A stretch of DNA of 64,000 nucleotides, taken from contig JAAXCT010000634.1 in assembly GCA_012490785.1 (NCBI GenBank), positions 1 to 64,000 on the forward strand. Direction: 5' to 3'. The stretch is from Eragrostis nindensis (lineage: Eukaryota > Streptophyta > Magnoliopsida > Poales > Poaceae). A program made the translations under genes and the position numbers. Every line of letters begins with the position of its first letter. Within the stretch, counting starts at the first letter, position 1. The notes beneath the pieces were generated by a model. The model was not told the DNA's origin. It made no database searches and saw only the letters and a program-made list of their open reading frames with translations. Positions 20,379-32,564 of this stretch are shown piece by piece.

Positions 20379-23048
20379 TGTAGAATAATAACTGAATTGC
20401 TCACTTTTTCTCTATCATCTTAAGCTTAAGTTGCGGGTGTAATTGGTCAGTGCATATGTTTTTTTTTGAGATTACACAGTACAACTCAGACACTCACAAC
20501 GCACGCACACTCACCCCTATGAACACACGTACGCAAACCCTACCCCTATGAGCATCTTCGAAGACTGAGCCGGCAAATCTAGAGATACGAAGTCACCACT
20601 GGCGCCTCGCTGTCGACGGGAGCGTCGCCTACCACTGAAAGTACAAATGCCGTTAAATCCTTGAAAATTCGCTCCCACAGGGAGTCGAACCCAGGACCTG
20701 AGAGGTGTTACTCGGATGTCTTAACCACTAGGCCAAGACCCCTTTCACAAAAAGGAAAAAAACACGAAATTCTCTTGTTTATTGGGCCGGGCAGGATCCT
20801 TTTGAAGCCCAATTCGTGTGGAACCCAAGCCCTGCTGTACACTAACCAGCTACTATGTGCCTTCCCCTCTATCCATCTCCCCTTTTCTGTTTCGTTCTCC
20901 ATCCAGCGCCGCCTGTTTTCCCTTGTTCCTGCTGCTGGGAGATCTTCGCTGGGAGCTTCTTCCTTGCCTAGCAGCAGTCCCTCGCAAAGGAAAGGTGAGG
21001 TCAACTCCATCTGAATCCGTTTCACCAACATTCTTCCTGTCACCTGCTTGCTGATCCTCATGGTGCTGCTAGGCACAAGGAGAAGGAGAGCAGGATTGTT
21101 TGCGGGAAGAAAAGAGGGAGAGAAGGATCGAAATATCCTATAGGTAATGGGTGATTTCTTTCTCCTGTCCAAATGACGATTAGGACTGGATAGGTTGCTG
21201 CTTGCGAGTGCTCTGCTGCAGTCTTTTAGGTTTAGTGCAGTAGCAGATCGTCTCAGTTTTGGGGGTGTTAACTTCCGAATTTGAAAATCCGGCCATAAGA
21301 AAAGATGTAAAGAGTTTTCGTAGATCTAACGATTGTTTATTATGAATTTTTTGTTGAATATAACAAGAGTTATGGACTTCTGAAGCTAACTGTCTTCTGA
21401 AATTTCTCTGAAAACGTACAGTTTGCTGTTACGAGATTCAGTTTTGGATGTCAAATTCAGTGGTATTAGAGGCCGAATTTCTCTGGAGTTCAAATTAAGT
21501 TTTTGTAGTGCTTAGAATTCTCTTTCCATAGAGTGCTTATACTCTTGAATTGGATTAGTGGTTTGGGACAAATGGATTTCTAAAATCAGCAGCCTGACAG
21601 CTGTTGGCAGTTTATGTCTGTCACTTTGTGAGCTCAGTTAAAAATAGCAACGTCGAAATTAATTTGTGTGATGAACACCAATATTGTAGCTCTCATTCTG
21701 TAGTTTCCGAAAATGTATTTATTTGCTATGTTATCTGTTGTAGGAAAAAAGATACGAAAAAGAGAAACAGTACTATTTCTGTTTGGTGATTGTTTCTATG
21801 CAGTTTGTTTGTTTGTGGGTGGGTCCCGGCGTAGGACGTTTTAAATTCAGTAACTATGCTTTGCTTTGAGTTACGTACTGAGATGTGAATGTGGATAGGT
21901 GGTGCTCCTTCTAATCACACTTGAAGCTTGTCAGTTGACATCGTCGGAGGCAAGTATACGTAGCGGTGGTTGTGCTACCGATTTGTCTTGCTATTTCTAT
22001 CACTACATCTTAATATTCAGAATCATAGCTACTTAAATACTAATCTGGAATTTATGATGGTTATCCCCTTAAGCATGATTAATGGAGGTCTTATGTCTAT
22101 TTATGAGGTTGCTATTATTCTAGCATGTGTATGGTTATTTCACATTCTTGAAGGAAGTCATTGGAATATCTTTGATGGATTATTTTGGAGTATTGCAGCA
22201 TGCCATATGCATTGCATCATTCATATGCATTGAAAGTGATGTCGTTGATCTATGGTCACGACCGTACCGGTACAACATCATGGGATGCAGCTCAAGACCT
22301 TGTTGGGTATGCAGGCAGGAGACATTTGCATTGCATACATATGCATTCATTGAAGTTAATAACATATACATGTTATTGTGGAAAGAAGTTGATCTTTATA
22401 CTCTCTTGAGGTTGTTTAATTGCTAATTGTGGAGAAGCTATTCATGGTTACATGAAGGTCTTTATTTCCTTTAAATCGTAGTTTAATTCAATTTGTGGTT
22501 TAAATAGCTTGTCAAAACAATTTACTTGCGGAGATGTTTCATCTCACTCTTACTTAAATCTTTCCAGGTACTTGATGAGTGGCATGACGGGATGGGAGTA
22601 GCTGCACATCGTTCACTTCATAATAATTTAGAGTTATATATCTAAATAGTAGTGTTGGAGTCTATTCTTTGATGTGGAGTGGTGATAAACTTAAAGTCTT
22701 TATTCTTTCATACTTGCTAAGGTTGATGGATTGCTAACGTGATGCCTATTTTGTTAGATCTATCTATACATGTTTTACTTCCGCGTTGCTTATATTTACA
22801 AAGGAGGTGCTGCCGAATTTTCTATTTTCGGTAGAAGGCTGTTTGTTTTGGTTTTAGTAGCATCCTGGGGTGATTGTGGATTCCGGGGTGTTACAGCATA
22901 TTAGCTTGACATGGTATCAAAGACAGAGGTTTTGAGTTCAAGTCCTGGTGACCACGTATTCGTTGCGCCACTCCCATTTCTACCGGTGAGGCTTGAGTGA
23001 GCCTACAATGAGAGGGAGTGTAACTTGGTGGTGCATACTAGCTTAACG
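20379..23048 (+). mobile_element. LTR-retrotransposon-like insertion with PBS and PPT
   Basis: The host sequence, judged from 53270-53310, is interrupted between CTGAT (20374-20378) and CTGAT (23049-23053), a 5-bp TSD. The insert starts TG and ends CG (the expected CA is changed). Near its right end is a primer-binding-site-like TGGTATCAAAGACAGAGG (22912 on), followed after about 100 bases by a purine tract GAGAGGGAG and TGTAACTTGG. PBS and PPT so close together are typical of TRIM/SMART-like non-autonomous elements. The two LTRs could not be matched with confidence, so the internal structure is unresolved. Confidence 0.45.
20460..20746 (-). mobile_element. tRNA-derived SINE
   Basis: On the minus strand the head contains a box-A-like TGGCCTAGTGG (20725-20735) and a box-B-like GGTTCGACTCC (20681-20691), spaced as in a tRNA. 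A body rich in GTGTG motifs follows and the tail is an A run (T run at 20460-20467 on plus). It sits inside the 20379-23048 insertion. The tRNA-like head is not a functional tRNA gene. Confidence 0.8.
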
Positions 23049-23239
23049 CTGATTCTACATGCAATATTTATGCTCATAGACCTGCTCAACGAGTTGCAAA
23101 ATTATGGTAATGCAAGTCCGATCAACCACAAATAAGTAATAAAATATATAGTTCTAAATTATAGGAAAATTATCCTCATTAACAATTATAGGAAAAATAG
23201 AATATATAATAATATAAAGAACGTTGTAAATTCAGTTCG

Positions 23240-23775
23240 TAAAATTGCTGTAGTAGTTGTATGGTGGTACGTGTGAATTCCAAGCAAGAATCTCGACCGC
23301 ACCTTCACGTTTTACACTTCCAGACACAACATCGTATCTCTGGAACACTGTCCCCAGAAGGACATGCCCAGTACTGACTGCAAACCACAAGGTTACCTTC
23401 TTGGTTCCGATAAGATGCAGGTTTACTTTTCTGCCTAAGATCATTTGGGTCATCTCGAAACTTGCCTTGAAAGTTGCAAGATGCTTACGCCAACGTTTTG
23501 TTGTTAGGTTGTAACCTCCATTGTACCGCCAATGTTTTGTTGGTAACAAACAGATGCATGCTATAAGGTTAACGGTACTATGGAGGTTAGTTGCTTAAAA
23601 CTTTAACAAGCAAACCAACATCAGCAATCATATTCCTTAAATTTTCTAGCACTTGTTTCAGATCTTTATCTCCATGTGTATCACAAATGCGTAAAAAGAT
23701 GCGTTTGGCAGGATTGGATTTGGATAGAGCAAAAAAGTGAGTTACATCATGATCTTGGGACACTATAAAGGACAT
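23240..23775 (-). pseudogene. F: NB-ARC-like paralogue with the NB core deleted
   Basis: The minus strand from 23775 reads QDHDVTHFFALSKSNPAKR and LKQVLENLRNMIADV, the linker segment of the family, and in another frame PYSMHLF. Then, with no P-loop, kinase-2 or RNBS-B, it passes to HLATFKASFEM, a region that in D lies after the NB domain (near residue 378), and ends with SVKREGAVEILAWNSHVPPY. About 210 residues are missing. Similar CAAAAC(A/G)TTGGCG sequences lie at the joint, which suggests deletion between short direct repeats. The Rx-N part upstream of 23775 is also absent. Confidence 0.75.
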
Positions 23776-24116
23776 TTTGAAAAAGCATCAAAGTAGCACA
23801 AAATGTGCAATAGTTAGTAGAAACTGTGAATACTAATTAATTTATATGTCAAAACATAACTGCTTCCTTGGAACATTTTGTGGACGAAAGTTAAACTGAT
23901 TTGTTGAGACAAAAAAAAAGACAATTTCTTTGCACAGCAGAAAAGGAAGCATGACATCATTGGATGCTGCATGTAAACTGGAACTGAGACCTTCTGCGGA
24001 TGCCAGTTCATACAAGGCATAAAACTGTAACCAAGACTGAAATTTTGACGTCAAAATATGTGAGCACAGGATCGTACTGTGCTTTTAACTATTATTGCAT
24101 CAGCGAGTCTGAACAC

Positions 24117-24190
24117 TAACAACAACAACAACAACTAAGCCTTTTTATCCCAAGCAAGTTGGGGTAGACTAGAGATGACACCTGTAGAAA
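24117..24190 (-). mobile_element. 3' tail of an RTE-type LINE, truncated
   Basis: On the minus strand the sequence reads CATCTCTAGTCTACCCCAAC, then TTGCTTGGGATAAAAAGGCTT and a TTG-repeat tail. I recall this as the common 3' end of plant RTE-clade LINEs and related retroposons. The upstream extent is not clear. Confidence 0.5.
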
Positions 24191-24199
24191 CCCACAAGA

Positions 24200-26465
24200 G
24201 AGGCAAACAAAAAAGAAGAGAGGGCAAGAAAATAGAGTAAAAAAAAAAAAGAGAAAGAAAAGGGGAAGGGATGAAAAGGTAGAAGACCAGGGTCAGATAA
24301 TGAAAAGGGGGAAAATCATGGGCTCGACAAATGCTTCCTTGTGCGACGCGCGCAATCCTCGTGTGCAAGCGAAAGCAATGACCAAAATTACTTGATTGTG
24401 GGCCCCACTGTGCTTGACATGTCAGCCCGTAGACATCTTCACGATGCGCCATGTGGCACGACGCGGGGCTAACCAAATAGGAGGCGGCTCATCCCTTCCT
24501 TGCCGGCCAGCACGGTTCCCTTGCACGCCGACTCCTTGCCAAGCGTGGCACTTCCCGCCTCGGCCCAGACCAGCGCCAGGAGCGGCACGTTGTCATCCTG
24601 GTGCCGCCCTCTCCTTGCCCCCCCTCCCCCCCGTCGATTCGTCTCCAGGCCCACTCCCATCCGGACGCGCCGTCGTCCAGACCCACCCCCTCCGGACGCG
24701 CCTCCTCGATTCGCCTCCAGCTCCAGCCCGTGACGACGACGACCCCCTGATCTGCACCGGTGCCGCTCCTCTCGTCCTTCAGTAACTGATGGCCAACATC
24801 GAGCTCCACCCGCCATGTTTGTTCCTTCCCAAAATTAACTATAATCCCCACAACTCTGACCGAAAATTTAGCATCAGATGGTTGCGCCATAGCTTGGGGA
24901 TCGGATTCCTCCACTCCCCAACCACTTTCTCCCTTCTCCCCAAGTCGATTTGAGCTTGGAGAGCTCGCTCTTACATTAATGATTGGACATTGCACATAGC
25001 TTTTGCAAACTGGGCTTTGCATAAAATTGTAATTATTAATATTACTTCTGTGTCTTGATGTTTTTATGGAAAGCCCCTATATGTTACGCGAATTTCTAAA
25101 AAGCTTTTAAAATTTGAACCATATGTTAATGGTGGATGTAAATTTAAACAAATTAAGATTTCTTGTCTAAAATAATTATTTACATGTTAATCTCCGAAAC
25201 ATGACAATGTTTTACGATCAATTTCCATATAATTTGTTTTTTAGATTTCAAGGCATTTCAGACATTTACACAGCTTTTTCAAGCCACAGCTATTTCAACC
25301 AAACGGCTTTCATCTTTTCCCACAGCTCACATACCACAACAGTTTTTTTCATAGCTCACAGCCACAGCAGCTTTTGTCACACAGCTTGATACAGTGAAAT
25401 AGAAAGTTAGTGCACTTTGTCGTCTGGTTATTTTGCGATCGTAAATTTTTTTCACATAATAGTTCTGACGGTTATATTACACTGAATGGAAAAGTGTTGG
25501 TTATTTTTCGATTGGAATATTTCTAGCATCTCTTGTGGGAGTCTCTTATTCTTTCATGATTCATAATTTGAATTTGTTTGTTGAACTATTCTATTAAATA
25601 GATCTCACAAGTAATGGAGTCTAATTAGTTTTTGTTTTAAATGTTCCTATGAAAGGCTAGCATGTTTATTTGCAAGGCTGATTTTCATTCTTAAGTTTTC
25701 TCTGGATGAGAAAATGTTTAAGTGTATAAAATGACCATTATATTTTTTTGCGAATTTAATGCCTACTATATAGTGGCAATAATACATTGTTTTGGAGCAT
25801 AAACACCACTATTATACACGCTAATCCTTGCATCTACGTATACACGTTATTTTAAATGTTGCAGATAAGATAAAATAGAAGACATTTTGAACATCGCGAT
25901 GGACCTAGAAGGCATGTGCCAGACCAAAACAATTAGTAGAAGGCTTCGGTGCTGGTCAGCACAGATCATCTACCGACTGGTCCATAGAGGATTCGAGCTC
26001 AAAACCACTCGTCGTCATTAGTCGTCTAGAAGATAATCTACGTAATCTTGAAGGATTCGTTCATGAAGAGACCTAAAGAAGTTCCAAGATTTGATCTTAT
26101 CAAGTCTAGATTCTATTCGAAAGATTGTGATTCCGGAAGCCAAAGAAAACTTCTACAAGACAAGGAACTGACTTGGCAACGAATTTTCGCAATACATGTC
26201 TGTGCCAATCGGCACAGTCATTGAGCCAAATAGCACCGCGCTGCCACTCTACCAATCAGTCTAGGGTTCTGTATACAATGGATATAAATACTTGGAAGCC
26301 CTAGGGTGAGAGATTCGTGGCAACGGGCTTTGCCCTACTCCACTTTATCTCTAGTTGTCGATATATTGCTTTAGCCAATCAAGCCAAGTTGGAGGTTCGA
26401 GAATCGTTGGTATTTGAGGTGATCCCCACAGCTTGCATAGAATCTTATTAGTATGCAAACAACAT
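24200..26465. other. No gene; GC-rich island then AT-rich sequence
   Basis: 24480-24820 is GC-rich with overlapping low-complexity frames on both strands, none with a domain. 24830-25870 is AT-rich with nothing recognisable. 25870-26460 has an LTR-like character: a TATA-like GGATATAAATACTT at 26281, then ACTCCACTTTATCTC, and no open frame. A solo LTR or retroelement leader is possible, but ends were not found. Confidence 0.35.
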
Positions 26466-26469
26466 ATAT

Positions 26470-26535
26470 TCAATTCTCCATCTTCTTATTGTGGTTTTTC
26501 TCAATCGTACAACTAAGAATGTAGTACTTATATGG
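26470..26535 (-). pseudogene. C (3' tail): last codons of paralogue C, detached by a retroelement
   Basis: The minus strand encodes PYKYYILSCTIEKNHNKKMEN and a TGA at 26470-26472, equivalent to PYKSYILSCTIEK in B. The preceding codons (LAWKS) lie 6 kb away at about 32565. The two pieces together make up the conserved C-terminal segment, with a gypsy fragment between them. Confidence 0.7.
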
Positions 26536-29500
26536 TTGTTGATGAGGACATCACTCCTTTGGATATAACCAACACGCGTCCACTGTACATGCAAGTTTCA
26601 ATCACTAGAGATAAAGCAAGACAATCCAAATTATTGGTGAGCTCGTTTCTATTGCCTTCTTCATATGATTTTCAGAATAAATTGCTACCTAATGATTTAA
26701 TTATTGTAAGGAACCATGGAGATGATGATGAGGTAGCTAGAGAGGTGCTCGGAGGCGTGGAGGGCCAGCAAGGGCGTCCGAGTCAAGTTGAAGGCCTAAT
26801 CCAAGTCGACTTCGAGTCCGTTTCGGAGTCCAGGAGCAGTCTGCACTAAAACAGTCACCCAGGTCGCATACGGGCTCGGTTTTGAACGTTCTGTATATGC
26901 ACGGAAAGATAATTTGATCACCTTACCAATGGCACCGGTTTTATGTCAAAATTCTTCCGGAGTCATCGGAAATCATCGAAATAAGTTGACGTCCAGAATC
27001 TATCTCGGTGCTTGTAGCGTTTCCGCTTTTCACAGGATCGAGTCGGTCCGCGCTGATGAACAGACGCAACAGTACAACACATAAATAGGCACAATTTAAG
27101 TCTTAGAGTTATTACATTAGTCCGAATTAAAACACAGAGTCGCACAGCGGAAGTCTAGTACGATACGAACAACAAGTCTGAACGACGATACAACACGGAG
27201 CACGCGCTCACGATACACGAATCCGCATCACAAGCCCGATGATGCGAACTCAGCTGGAGATCACTCATCCAGCTCCCAGTGGACGGTCCAGCCCACAGGA
27301 GGCTGTCCCTCCCACTGACCACCTCCACCAGTCGAGTCAGGAACAAAGACGCTACCTGCATAAAACATTAAAGAGCCAAACCCTGAGCAACTAATACTCG
27401 GCAAGACTTACCCGTCAACGTGGCTAACTACAGCCGACTCCTAGAATGCAAAGGCTACAAGGGGTAGGCTGACTCACTTGCATTAAAGCGCACTAATTAC
27501 TTGGTCCTTACTTTCCAGTTTTATTTTCAATTAAGTACTTAACCAATAAAACAGTGCACTTATCTCTAAAACGGTATAAAGTAACAATACATCAGATAAT
27601 AACAGCATACAATAAGATGTACAGATAACAGTAATGATCTAGCATCATCATCATCATCATCAATCATACTACGATGTGACTCAGTGAACAAGTGGGTGCT
27701 CATTTCCGAGAGCGGCTGCATCGATGTACATCCTGCAGGAGAAACCTGACCACACGGCGCACACGCACAAAAGTCGCATGCGGCAACCTTTCACGCTGTA
27801 CACCACCGGCGCTGTACCAGATTCTACTCCTCCCGAGGAAGGGTCTCCCGCCGTGGCCGTCGTCCCAGACGCACAACCACGCAGGACGTTATCCTTCCTC
27901 TCCCAAGTACCATGATAGAAAGAGCAAAGTATCCACCAGACATCCAGGGCGACACAGGCTACATCGGTTTACTGGACCCATAAAACACTAGCATGTGATC
28001 AGTACGTTCAAGCTTGCTCAGCGGGGCCAACAATGGACGGTCCTTAATCGACACAGACGGGGCTACCACCGTGAAGGCCCAGCCTTCTCCAACCATCCTA
28101 CACAAACAATCCCCGTCCGGTCTACAACAACCTAAATTCTGCTAGTACAATCCAGAGTAATTCCTATCATGCGAGTGGGACCTACCACTCGTCTTCTACC
28201 GTCCACTAGCCACTAAGCATAGCAAGTTCTAACGTTACCTAGAACCAACTACTACAAAATAGGACACAAGGTAGGATCTGGAAGGGTAGTCCTATTGCAG
28301 TTCTAAGATTTCACATCAACTCCTAATAAACCTAATGCACAATCAATTACTAGCCCCAATCAAGTGAGAAAGTAAAATCTAACAGGTAGGCATGCACCGG
28401 GGCTTGCCTGGTTCAGGAACGAAGTCAACTGGGTCAGCTACGGGGTCAGTGGGTGGCTGCTGCTCCTCCTCCTGCACCTCCTCCGGAAGCTTGAAGTCCA
28501 GCGGCTCCGGGGTACCCTCGATCACTATATATCATGACAAGGAGATTAATGCAAATTAGATGTAATACAATATGATGCAACATGATTTAATTATTCCAGA
28601 CAGTCATTTACACTGTAAGTGCAAAACTTAATTAATTATCTCCGTCTGAAGTATTTCCTTCATTGACTCTTGATTAAGTTCATTACTTAAATTAACTTGA
28701 GTGGATTAATTAAGTTAATTAATTTTGGAATTTATTTTGAGTCCAGTGGCATTTTTCTGGTGAAGAGTACCACTGCAAGTAAATTATGGTGAAGTTTGGG
28801 GATTTATTGCAATATAGATTATTTATAACAATTTGTAAAATGTAGAACACGATTTAAATCATAATAAAATAATTAAACAAGCTATGACAGTGGAAAAATG
28901 CTCTGTACGTGTGTTATCAGTATCTTAACAAGTGTGCAAGAGTTCGTTATTTAAGAAGCAACAGATAATTTCTTATGATTTAAACAAAATTTAATACCTA
29001 GGCATTTATTCAGAAAATAGATAAATGCTTTTATTCGATTTGACAATTTTGTTGGATAGGTCTGAGTACAAGAAGTCCAACAAAATTGGATTTGCATTTT
29101 TAGGATTTATTTTCGATTTTCCACGAATTTTTGAAGCTTCTATGATTTTTCTGGAGATTAAACAAATCCGGAAAAGATTAAAACTCAGCGGCCAATCAAA
29201 CGCGGCCACACCGGGGACCACACGGGCGCGACCACGCCGGATCCGGGGGCGCGCCCTCGCGCGCGGCCCGCGGCGGCGCCGGCGCTGGCAAGGCCGGCGT
29301 TCCGGCGGCTGGAGGCGAAGAGGGGGCGAACCGACAGGGTCTCGATGCTCACCGAGTTCACGCGGGTCCAGGCGGAGGAGAACTCGTCGACGGCGAGGGT
29401 CGGACGGCCGTCGACGACGGGGAGGCGGCTCGGCGTGGTCCTTACTGCGGCGTTCCGGTCGGCGGCAAGGGGGTCCGGCGAATCCGATGCGAGCACCGGC

Positions 29501-32500
29501 TTCAGGGCGTCTGGGCGGAGCTCGGCGGCGGAGATCTTGTCGACGGGGATGGCCGGAGGGGGTAGCTCGGCGGTGAGGTGCGGTCGGCGGCTCGACGGCG
29601 GCGGGGGAAAATTCGCAAATCCGCGGGCGGAGCTGCGGAAATGGAGGGAGAAGGGGTTAGAGAGCTGCGCGAGCTCGGGGCGCAGTTCCTGACACGGGGA
29701 CACAGCCGGAGACTCACCGGAGGGAGAGAAAAGAACGGCGAGGCGGCGGAGCTGGTGCTTGCCAGGCTTGGAGAAGATGAGGCCGACTCGGCCGTTCACG
29801 GCGAAAGGGAGAGGCGGGGCGCATGATGAGCTTGGCGGCGTCTCTGCGCAACCTCTGGTGCGACAACTCGACGGTGAGGGTGCTTAGAGCGACGGCGCGC
29901 CGGCGAGCTTGAGCACGGGCAATGGCGGCGCTAGGGTTTGGGAAAAGAAGATGGAAGCGAGAGAGGGAGGCCGGGAGAGGGAGAGCGAGGAGGGGAGCGC
30001 ATTTTGACGCCGCAACGAGGTCGAGGAGCGGGCCAGGGGCACCGCGGCGGGGGCCGTATGCCGTCGGCCACGCGGCGTGCGAGTTCAGGCGCGGTCAGAG
30101 AGAGAATAGAGGCTGACATGCGGGCCCGGCGGCATCTTTCTATTTTTCGGATTTATTCAAAACCGAGTTTTTCCCAAAGTTTGGCACATAAAAAGAACTA
30201 GCAAACGACCTCCAACAATTGCGAAACCGGTTCAAAAGAAAGGTTGCGAGATGGAGAATCCAGTGGTATAACATGCACATCTTCATTCGCAAAGGAATTC
30301 AAATGGCAGTTGGTCAAATTTGAGCACTTTTGCAGCTTTGGGGATTTATTTGAGCATCTAAACGAATTTCAAAAATCACCAAAAATTCTCCAAAATTCTC
30401 ATTTGAGATGAGCTATCCAGAGATGTTTTCGTTGGCTCAAGTTGTTACAGAAAAGTTTGAGTTCCTTCATAAGCATCAAATTTGACCCAAATTTGAAGAA
30501 ACTTTAATTCCATGCTGTCTGGTTTGTCGAATTAAAAGGGAACCTTCCAGACATCCACAAATTATGATAAATTCAGGGAACATAGAATACATATCCAGCT
30601 CCAACTTCTCTTTTGGGTCCATGTAGGTTTGAGCAACAGAATTTGAATTAAAATTCGAGTTGCAGCAGAATTTGCATGAACTTCTCTGAATTTTTAGAGA
30701 CACTTCCAGAATTTGAAAAATTATGGAAAAATCTCCCAAAATTCTCAGTTCAGATGCTCTTGCTGCAAAATTATCAGTTGGGAAAGTTGATATTGAAATT
30801 TTTAACTTGCTTCACAAGCATTAGTTTGACATTATTTGAATTTTAAACTACGAAATTGACTTGATTTGCTTTTTGGCTCTGTTCACTTTTGCAAAGTGGG
30901 AGCTAATTGGTCTTCAGTGACACGGGGTGTCACAGTGCTGCGGCACCGTAATTTGGCCTTTGGGCTTTGTATCGTGTTGGAGCCCATTAGGGGCGCTTCC
31001 AGGGGTGTTGCACGCCCCTAAACTCTATATCATCAGTAGCCGCCGCCCAAGTTATGGTTGAGTTTTGCTTAGATTATTCTGTCAAGAACAGTTTCGCCGT
31101 TCATCGGTTTGTGAGACCCCAACTTGTGAGTTTAATCATATATCTGCAATTTGGTTGCATTCTTTCTTGTTCTTGCTTGTGTTTTTCGATTCGCAGGCAA
31201 GGATTAGCTTTCTTGGCGAGGTCGACCGTGCAACATCGGTCGATAACCAGAGGAGAGGTGATGCTGCAATTGCGGGGTTCAGAATGTGTTGTTCGGAAGC
31301 CGGATCGATTTGTGTCAATTTTCCGCCAAATCGTTGTTTACCTGAACCTTTCAGAAGATCGGGAACCCTAGTACACATCAAGTGGTAATCGAAGGTCCAG
31401 GTATCCCGTTAGGTTCACCCTTATCCTTGTTTTTTTTTTTGATTAATTCGTTCTATCCTAGAGTCCAGAAAATTGCCCTACAAAAATATTTACTCGTTAA
31501 TCTTCCGCTGTCCAAACCCTTTGCGCCGTTGCAAATTTTCGTTTTTTCAGATAGCTTTGTTGAGTTTTTGTTCATCGTCACCGTCGTGTTGCTGGTCGAG
31601 TTTCGTGTCGTCTGTCCTAGTGTGTTAAGTTGTTGAGTCGCTCCTGTGTTTCATGAGCACAACAGGTGGGACATTTATTCTTGCACAAGGTCAGTTCAAT
31701 CAGGTCGTGATCTCTCTTGTAGTGCGTGACAACAGCTGTGATCCTTTCATCTTGTGCGCAAGTTAAAAAAAAAGAGGCTGAACGTTCATTAAAATTTTCC
31801 CTAGAGCTCTACACGTTTTCATTTGTTTTCACTTTTCTATGTTCTGCTCCCAAGTTTGGCTGCAACGTGGCTCCACATATCCACAGCTTGTTTTGCAGAG
31901 TAGCATTTGTGTTTCTTGTGCGGCACTTAAGAAAGAAAAACAGAAAGAGAAAAAAAAGAAAAAGGCAAGTGCATACATAGAAGCCGCACAAAAAAATTGA
32001 AAAAAAAAGAAAAAAAGAAGCAAGGAAAAACTGAAGGGAAAAAAATCAAAGTGCTTGCATCCTTTTGAGTCCGAGGTATTTGGTATATTTCTTTGCTAGC
32101 TTGTCTAGGTCCGACGACGGGTTTAGGCCAGCAACATAGACTTGTACTTTGGACTATTATTCAACTTTGTAATTTCTGATTTCGAAGTTTGCCATTCCTT
32201 GCTATTCACATATTTAGCCTACCAAGCTCCAAATATATCCTTCGGAACAACACGGTTTTGACCCTTGCAATCGCTGGATCACACTCTCAGGTATCTTTTG
32301 CTTTGTTAGTAAGAAACTTATAAGAGCTTGGTAAGATGCTTCCATTTGCTTGTTGAGAGTCTTCACTCCACATTCACATAGTAGTGATAGGAAAATATAC
32401 TCTTGTATTTTTTCTTGTTTTCTACTAACAATGACAGGTTACACCACTAAAATTGATGAGTTGCTGAGGATTTTAGCACAAGTGCTGAGTTCTCAAATGG

Positions 32501-32564
32501 AGAAAGCGGAGCAAAATCAATGGAGCAAAATCAATGGAACAATTCTCAAATAGACTAAAATTGA
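26533..32564 (+). mobile_element. Ty3/gypsy fragment in the order pol end - LTR - gag start, inserted in gene C
   Basis: The left part (26532-26849) encodes VDEDITPLD and SITRDKARQSKLLVSSFLL, like the C-terminal end of grass gypsy polyproteins. An LTR-like stretch follows from about 26930 (split by the solo LTR 27013-30934) to about 31380, including GTGTTGCACGCCCCTAAACTC and AGTTTCGCCGTTCATCGG. A PBS-like TGGTAATCG follows at 31383. Near the right end, KIDELLRILAQ and SQMEKAEQ (from 32450) resemble the start of gag. So one LTR lies between the two ends of the internal region, and both junctions with gene C are internal. This is a circularly permuted or otherwise rearranged copy, not a standard insertion. 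Confidence 0.6.
27013..30934 (-). mobile_element. Solo LTR, 3.9 kb, TSD GTGCT
   Basis: Starts TGTAGCGTTTCCGCTTTTCAC and ends CACGGGGTGTCACA on the plus strand; GTGCT at 27008-27012 and 30935-30939. On the element's own (minus) strand it runs from TGTGACACCCCGTG to CA, the usual TG...CA form of an LTR. It is nearly the mirror image of 36054-39988. It holds an (ATC)n run (27643-27662), the conserved acidic frame described under the 36054 copy (here about 28385-28525, minus, without ATG), and a GC-rich stretch (29200-30120). No internal coding region, PBS or second LTR is attached. Confidence 0.85.

Larger units (their letters stand above)
18945..24060. repeat. Segmental duplication block with pseudogene F (partner 52760-53940)
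   Basis: Several stretches are collinear with 52760-53940: near 19055 and 52815 (GGCATGCATGA...), 20345 and 53255 (TGGATGGTGAGGAA), 23055 and 53305 (ACATGCAA...TTTATGCTCATAGA), and 23390 and 53640 (GCAAACCACAAGGTTA). The copy here is lengthened by a hAT element and an LTR-type insertion. Confidence 0.65.

Noticed and set aside
20681..20735. tRNA gene suggested by box A and box B
   Set aside because: The head continues into a SINE body with an A tail, and no complete cloverleaf could be built; it is a SINE promoter.
24489..25022. 177-codon minus frame
   Set aside because: Gly/Arg-rich, overlaps frames on the other strand, and has no family resemblance.
27692..27991. 99-codon frame conserved in the solo LTRs
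   Set aside because: Readable in places in all copies, but frames differ between copies and opposite strands compete; only nucleotide conservation is supported.
29025..29826. Frames of 183 and 204 codons on opposite strands
   Set aside because: They lie in the GC-rich part of the solo LTR, are low-complexity, and are not kept at the same position in the other LTR copies.
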